Of a stretch of 14,073 nucleotides of DNA, positions 12,594 to 14,073 are shown piece by piece. Location of the stretch: assembly GCA_938039295.1 (NCBI GenBank), contig CALHUY010000080.1, positions 1 through 14,073 of the forward strand, read 5' to 3'. The stretch comes from an uncultured Solobacterium sp. (GTDB lineage Bacteria > Bacillota_I > Bacilli_A > Erysipelotrichales > Erysipelotrichaceae). The first letter of the stretch is position 1. Each line of letters begins with the position of its first letter. The position numbers and the translations under genes are program-made. The notes below the pieces were generated by a model. The model was given only the letters and a program-made list of their open reading frames with translations. It did no database searches and was not told the DNA's origin.

Positions 12594-13949
12594 ATGTCAG
12601 ATAACTTAAATGAAACTAACAAGGAAATAAATGAAGCTGAAACAGTAGAAAATAAAACAGATACTGTCGAAGAACAACATACAGAAGCAGCTCAGGTAGC
12701 AGCGAAAGTAGTTGAAGAAAAAACAACTAGCCAGACAATTGCAGTAGAACCAGTGAAAAAGAAAAATGGAATTGGCTCAAAGGTCATCGCAACAATTGGT
12801 AAAGGCGCTCTTGCAGTACTCTGTGGATTTGGTGGTGCTTGGTTATATACAGCACAAATTGGAAACGGTGGTAGAACAGTTGTATACCAAACAACAGAAT
12901 CCGGAAGTAGCAAAACGACTTCTGTTTCTAATGAATCAAATGGTTCTGGTTTAACTGTTGCGCAAGCAGCCGCAAAGGCAGCTCCATCTACAGTTGAAAT
13001 CCAAACAGAGATAACACAACAGTCCTACGGCATGTTTGGTGGTACATATACAACAAACGCTGCAGGTTCTGGTGTCATCATCAGTAAAGATGGTTATATC
13101 GTTACAAACAACCACGTCATCGATGGTGCACAAAAGATTACAGTCAAGACAAGTGATGGCACAGAATATGACGCTAAACTTATTGGTACTGATCCAAAGA
13201 GTGATATTGCGGTATTAAAGGTAGAAGCAAATGATTTAACACCTGCTACTCTTGGAGATTCTTCTAAGATTTCGGTTGGTGATACAGCAATCGCAATCGG
13301 TAACCCACTTGGTACACTTGGTGGAACCGTTACAGACGGTATTATCTCCGCAACATCTCGTGAACTAGTCGTAAATAACGAATCCATGAAACTCATCCAG
13401 ACAAACGCAACAATCAACTCTGGTAACTCAGGTGGTGGATTATTTGATGGTAATGGTAACCTAATTGGTATCGTACAGTCAAAAGACTCCGGTACATCTT
13501 CATCCGGTGCAACTATCGAAGGTATTGGCTTTGCAATTCCAGTAAATGACGCAATGGAAGTTGCTGAACAGTTAATTAAGAATGGTAAAGTTACAGATCG
13601 CGCAACATTAGGTGTATATTTACAGACACTCACAACACAACAAGGCAATTACACTCCAGGTGTATATGTAACGAATGTTATCGATGGTAGTGGCGCACAG
13701 GCTGCCGGTTTAAAGGCTTACGATAAGATTGTTGGTGCAGATGGCAAAGAAGTTTCCAGCTATCCAGACTTATCCGCAATCTTAAAGACAAAGAAGCCTG
13801 GTGATACAGTTGATCTAACAATTGATAGAGATGGAAACCAAATCCAAGTAACAGTTACTCTTACAGGTACATTAGATACAACCCAATCACAAAATAACAA
13901 TCAACAGACTCTCCCAAATCAAGGCGAACAAAATAGCGATAAGAAATAA
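12594..13949 (+). CDS. htrA: Membrane-anchored serine protease HtrA/DegP with PDZ domain
   Basis: This 451-residue protein has an acidic cytosolic N-terminal tail (1-55), a basic stop (VKKKNG), one membrane helix at about 63-88 and an external protease. The trypsin-like domain (about 120-325) shows the triad: His174 in TNNHVIDG, Asp204 in PKSDIAVL and Ser279 in SGNSGGG. A single PDZ domain at about 335-425 carries PGVYVTNVIDGSGAQAAGL, and a low-complexity Gln/Asn-rich tail closes the protein. HtrA proteases degrade or refold damaged surface and secreted proteins under envelope stress. The start follows AAGGAGG by eight bases. Neighbours are its own promoter with a direct repeat and a strong terminator, so it is monocistronic. 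No rlmH gene follows in the visible sequence. Confidence 0.96.
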   Translation: MSDNLNETNKEINEAETVENKTDTVEEQHTEAAQVAAKVVEEKTTSQTIAVEPVKKKNGIGSKVIATIGKGALAVLCGFGGAWLYTAQIGNGGRTVVYQTTESGSSKTTSVSNESNGSGLTVAQAAAKAAPSTVEIQTEITQQSYGMFGGTYTTNAAGSGVIISKDGYIVTNNHVIDGAQKITVKTSDGTEYDAKLIGTDPKSDIAVLKVEANDLTPATLGDSSKISVGDTAIAIGNPLGTLGGTVTDGIISATSRELVVNNESMKLIQTNATINSGNSGGGLFDGNGNLIGIVQSKDSGTSSSGATIEGIGFAIPVNDAMEVAEQLIKNGKVTDRATLGVYLQTLTTQQGNYTPGVYVTNVIDGSGAQAAGLKAYDKIVGADGKEVSSYPDLSAILKTKKPGDTVDLTIDRDGNQIQVTVTLTGTLDTTQSQNNNQQTLPNQGEQNSDKK

Positions 13950-13952
13950 TAA

Positions 13953-13990
13953 AAAAATACAGAGTATATCCCCCTATACTCTGTATTTTT
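13953..13990 (+). terminator. Terminator of htrA
   Basis: A 16-bp perfect inverted repeat (13953-13968 and 13975-13990) has a TCCCCC loop; its core is ATACAGAGTATA and it ends in TTTTT. It starts four bases after the htrA stop and can act in both directions. Confidence 0.93.
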
Positions 13991-14000
13991 CATTTCAATC

Positions 14001-14020
14001 GTTGACCAACAGTTGACCAA
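14001..14020. repeat. 9-bp direct repeat GTTGACCAA twice
   Basis: GTTGACCAA occurs at 14001-14009 and 14012-14020, separated by CA, between two hairpins. The 11-bp period could suit a regulator, or it could belong to an integration boundary. No function is shown by the sequence. Confidence 0.6.
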
Positions 14021-14029
14021 TATATAAGA

Positions 14030-14054
14030 AAAACTCGCTATTTTAGCGAGTTTT
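14030..14054 (-). terminator. Hairpin terminator at the right edge, probably of a minus-strand gene
   Basis: AAAACTCGCTA (14030-14040), loop TTT and TAGCGAGTTTT (14044-14054) form an 11-bp stem. T tracts lie on both sides, so it may act in both directions. On the plus strand htrA already has its own terminator, so the natural client is a minus-strand gene or tRNA starting beyond 14073. Confidence 0.7.
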
Positions 14055-14073
14055 ATTCTATGGCGCAGGAACA

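Noticed and set aside
13094..13648. 184-codon open frame antisense to htrA
   Set aside because: htrA on the plus strand has intact catalytic motifs; the antisense frame is Ser/Pro/Val-rich without any recognisable domain or ribosome site, a codon-bias shadow.
14001..14020. CtsR operator
   Set aside because: The minus strand has GGTCAAC repeated, close to the CtsR heptamer GGTCAAA, but the spacing is four rather than three bases, the last base differs, and no suitable gene start follows.
13950..14026. C-terminal extension of HtrA or an integrase tail (VDQQLTNI)
   Set aside because: Two consecutive in-frame TAA stops and a strong terminator hairpin separate it from htrA; there is no start or upstream domain.

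Overview
The window comes from a low-GC Gram-positive bacterium (Bacillota). The evidence is strong AGGAGG-type ribosome sites, TTGACA/TATAAT-like promoters, a CIRCE heat-shock operator, hairpin-plus-T-tract terminators, a short YtrA-type GntR repressor and AT-rich codon use. The mix of a SseB-domain protein, a GNAT/pyrophosphatase-like fusion, YczE and DegV fits Erysipelotrichia or a relative, but that assignment is inference. The region is densely coded: no gap without a gene exceeds about 155 bp. Twelve of the fourteen intact genes lie on the minus strand; the rhomboid and HtrA genes at the right lie on the plus strand.

Left part (1-5200): a clpB 3' fragment without a start runs off the left edge, directly after the stop of a DegV-family lipid-binding protein gene. 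To its right are lon (ATP-dependent protease, downstream of a near-perfect CIRCE element) and an operon of rarA (replication-fork AAA+ ATPase) with a small nucleoside deoxyribosyltransferase-like gene whose start overlaps the rarA stop by one base.

Middle part (5199-9530): one AT-rich minus-strand operon, read GntR repressor, ABC ATPase, then five consecutive small membrane proteins of 182-194 residues, ending in a clear terminator. The first three membrane proteins are obvious paralogues. The last two are divergent but keep the central LPV/YPL-plus-basic motif at nearly the same position. The layout resembles YtrA- and Pmt-type export systems, but the ratio of one ATPase to five half-size permeases is unusual. 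Two of the paralogues carry a small hairpin whose GNRA-type loop holds the ribosome-binding purines. This operon is the best candidate for something undescribed.

Right part (9532-14073): a minus-strand operon of a SseB-domain protein, a GNAT-pyrophosphatase-like fusion and a YczE-type membrane protein, tightly overlapped and closed by a terminator. It is divergent from a rhomboid protease gene. After that comes htrA, a membrane-anchored DegP/HtrA protease, preceded by a direct repeat of the kind OmpR-family regulators bind and followed by a strong terminator. The last 70 bases hold a 9-bp direct repeat, another hairpin, and what may be the 3' end of a minus-strand tRNA or gene.

Functionally the window is rich in protein quality control (clpB remnant, lon, rhomboid, htrA) and envelope functions (ABC operon, YczE), with one DNA-maintenance gene (rarA).
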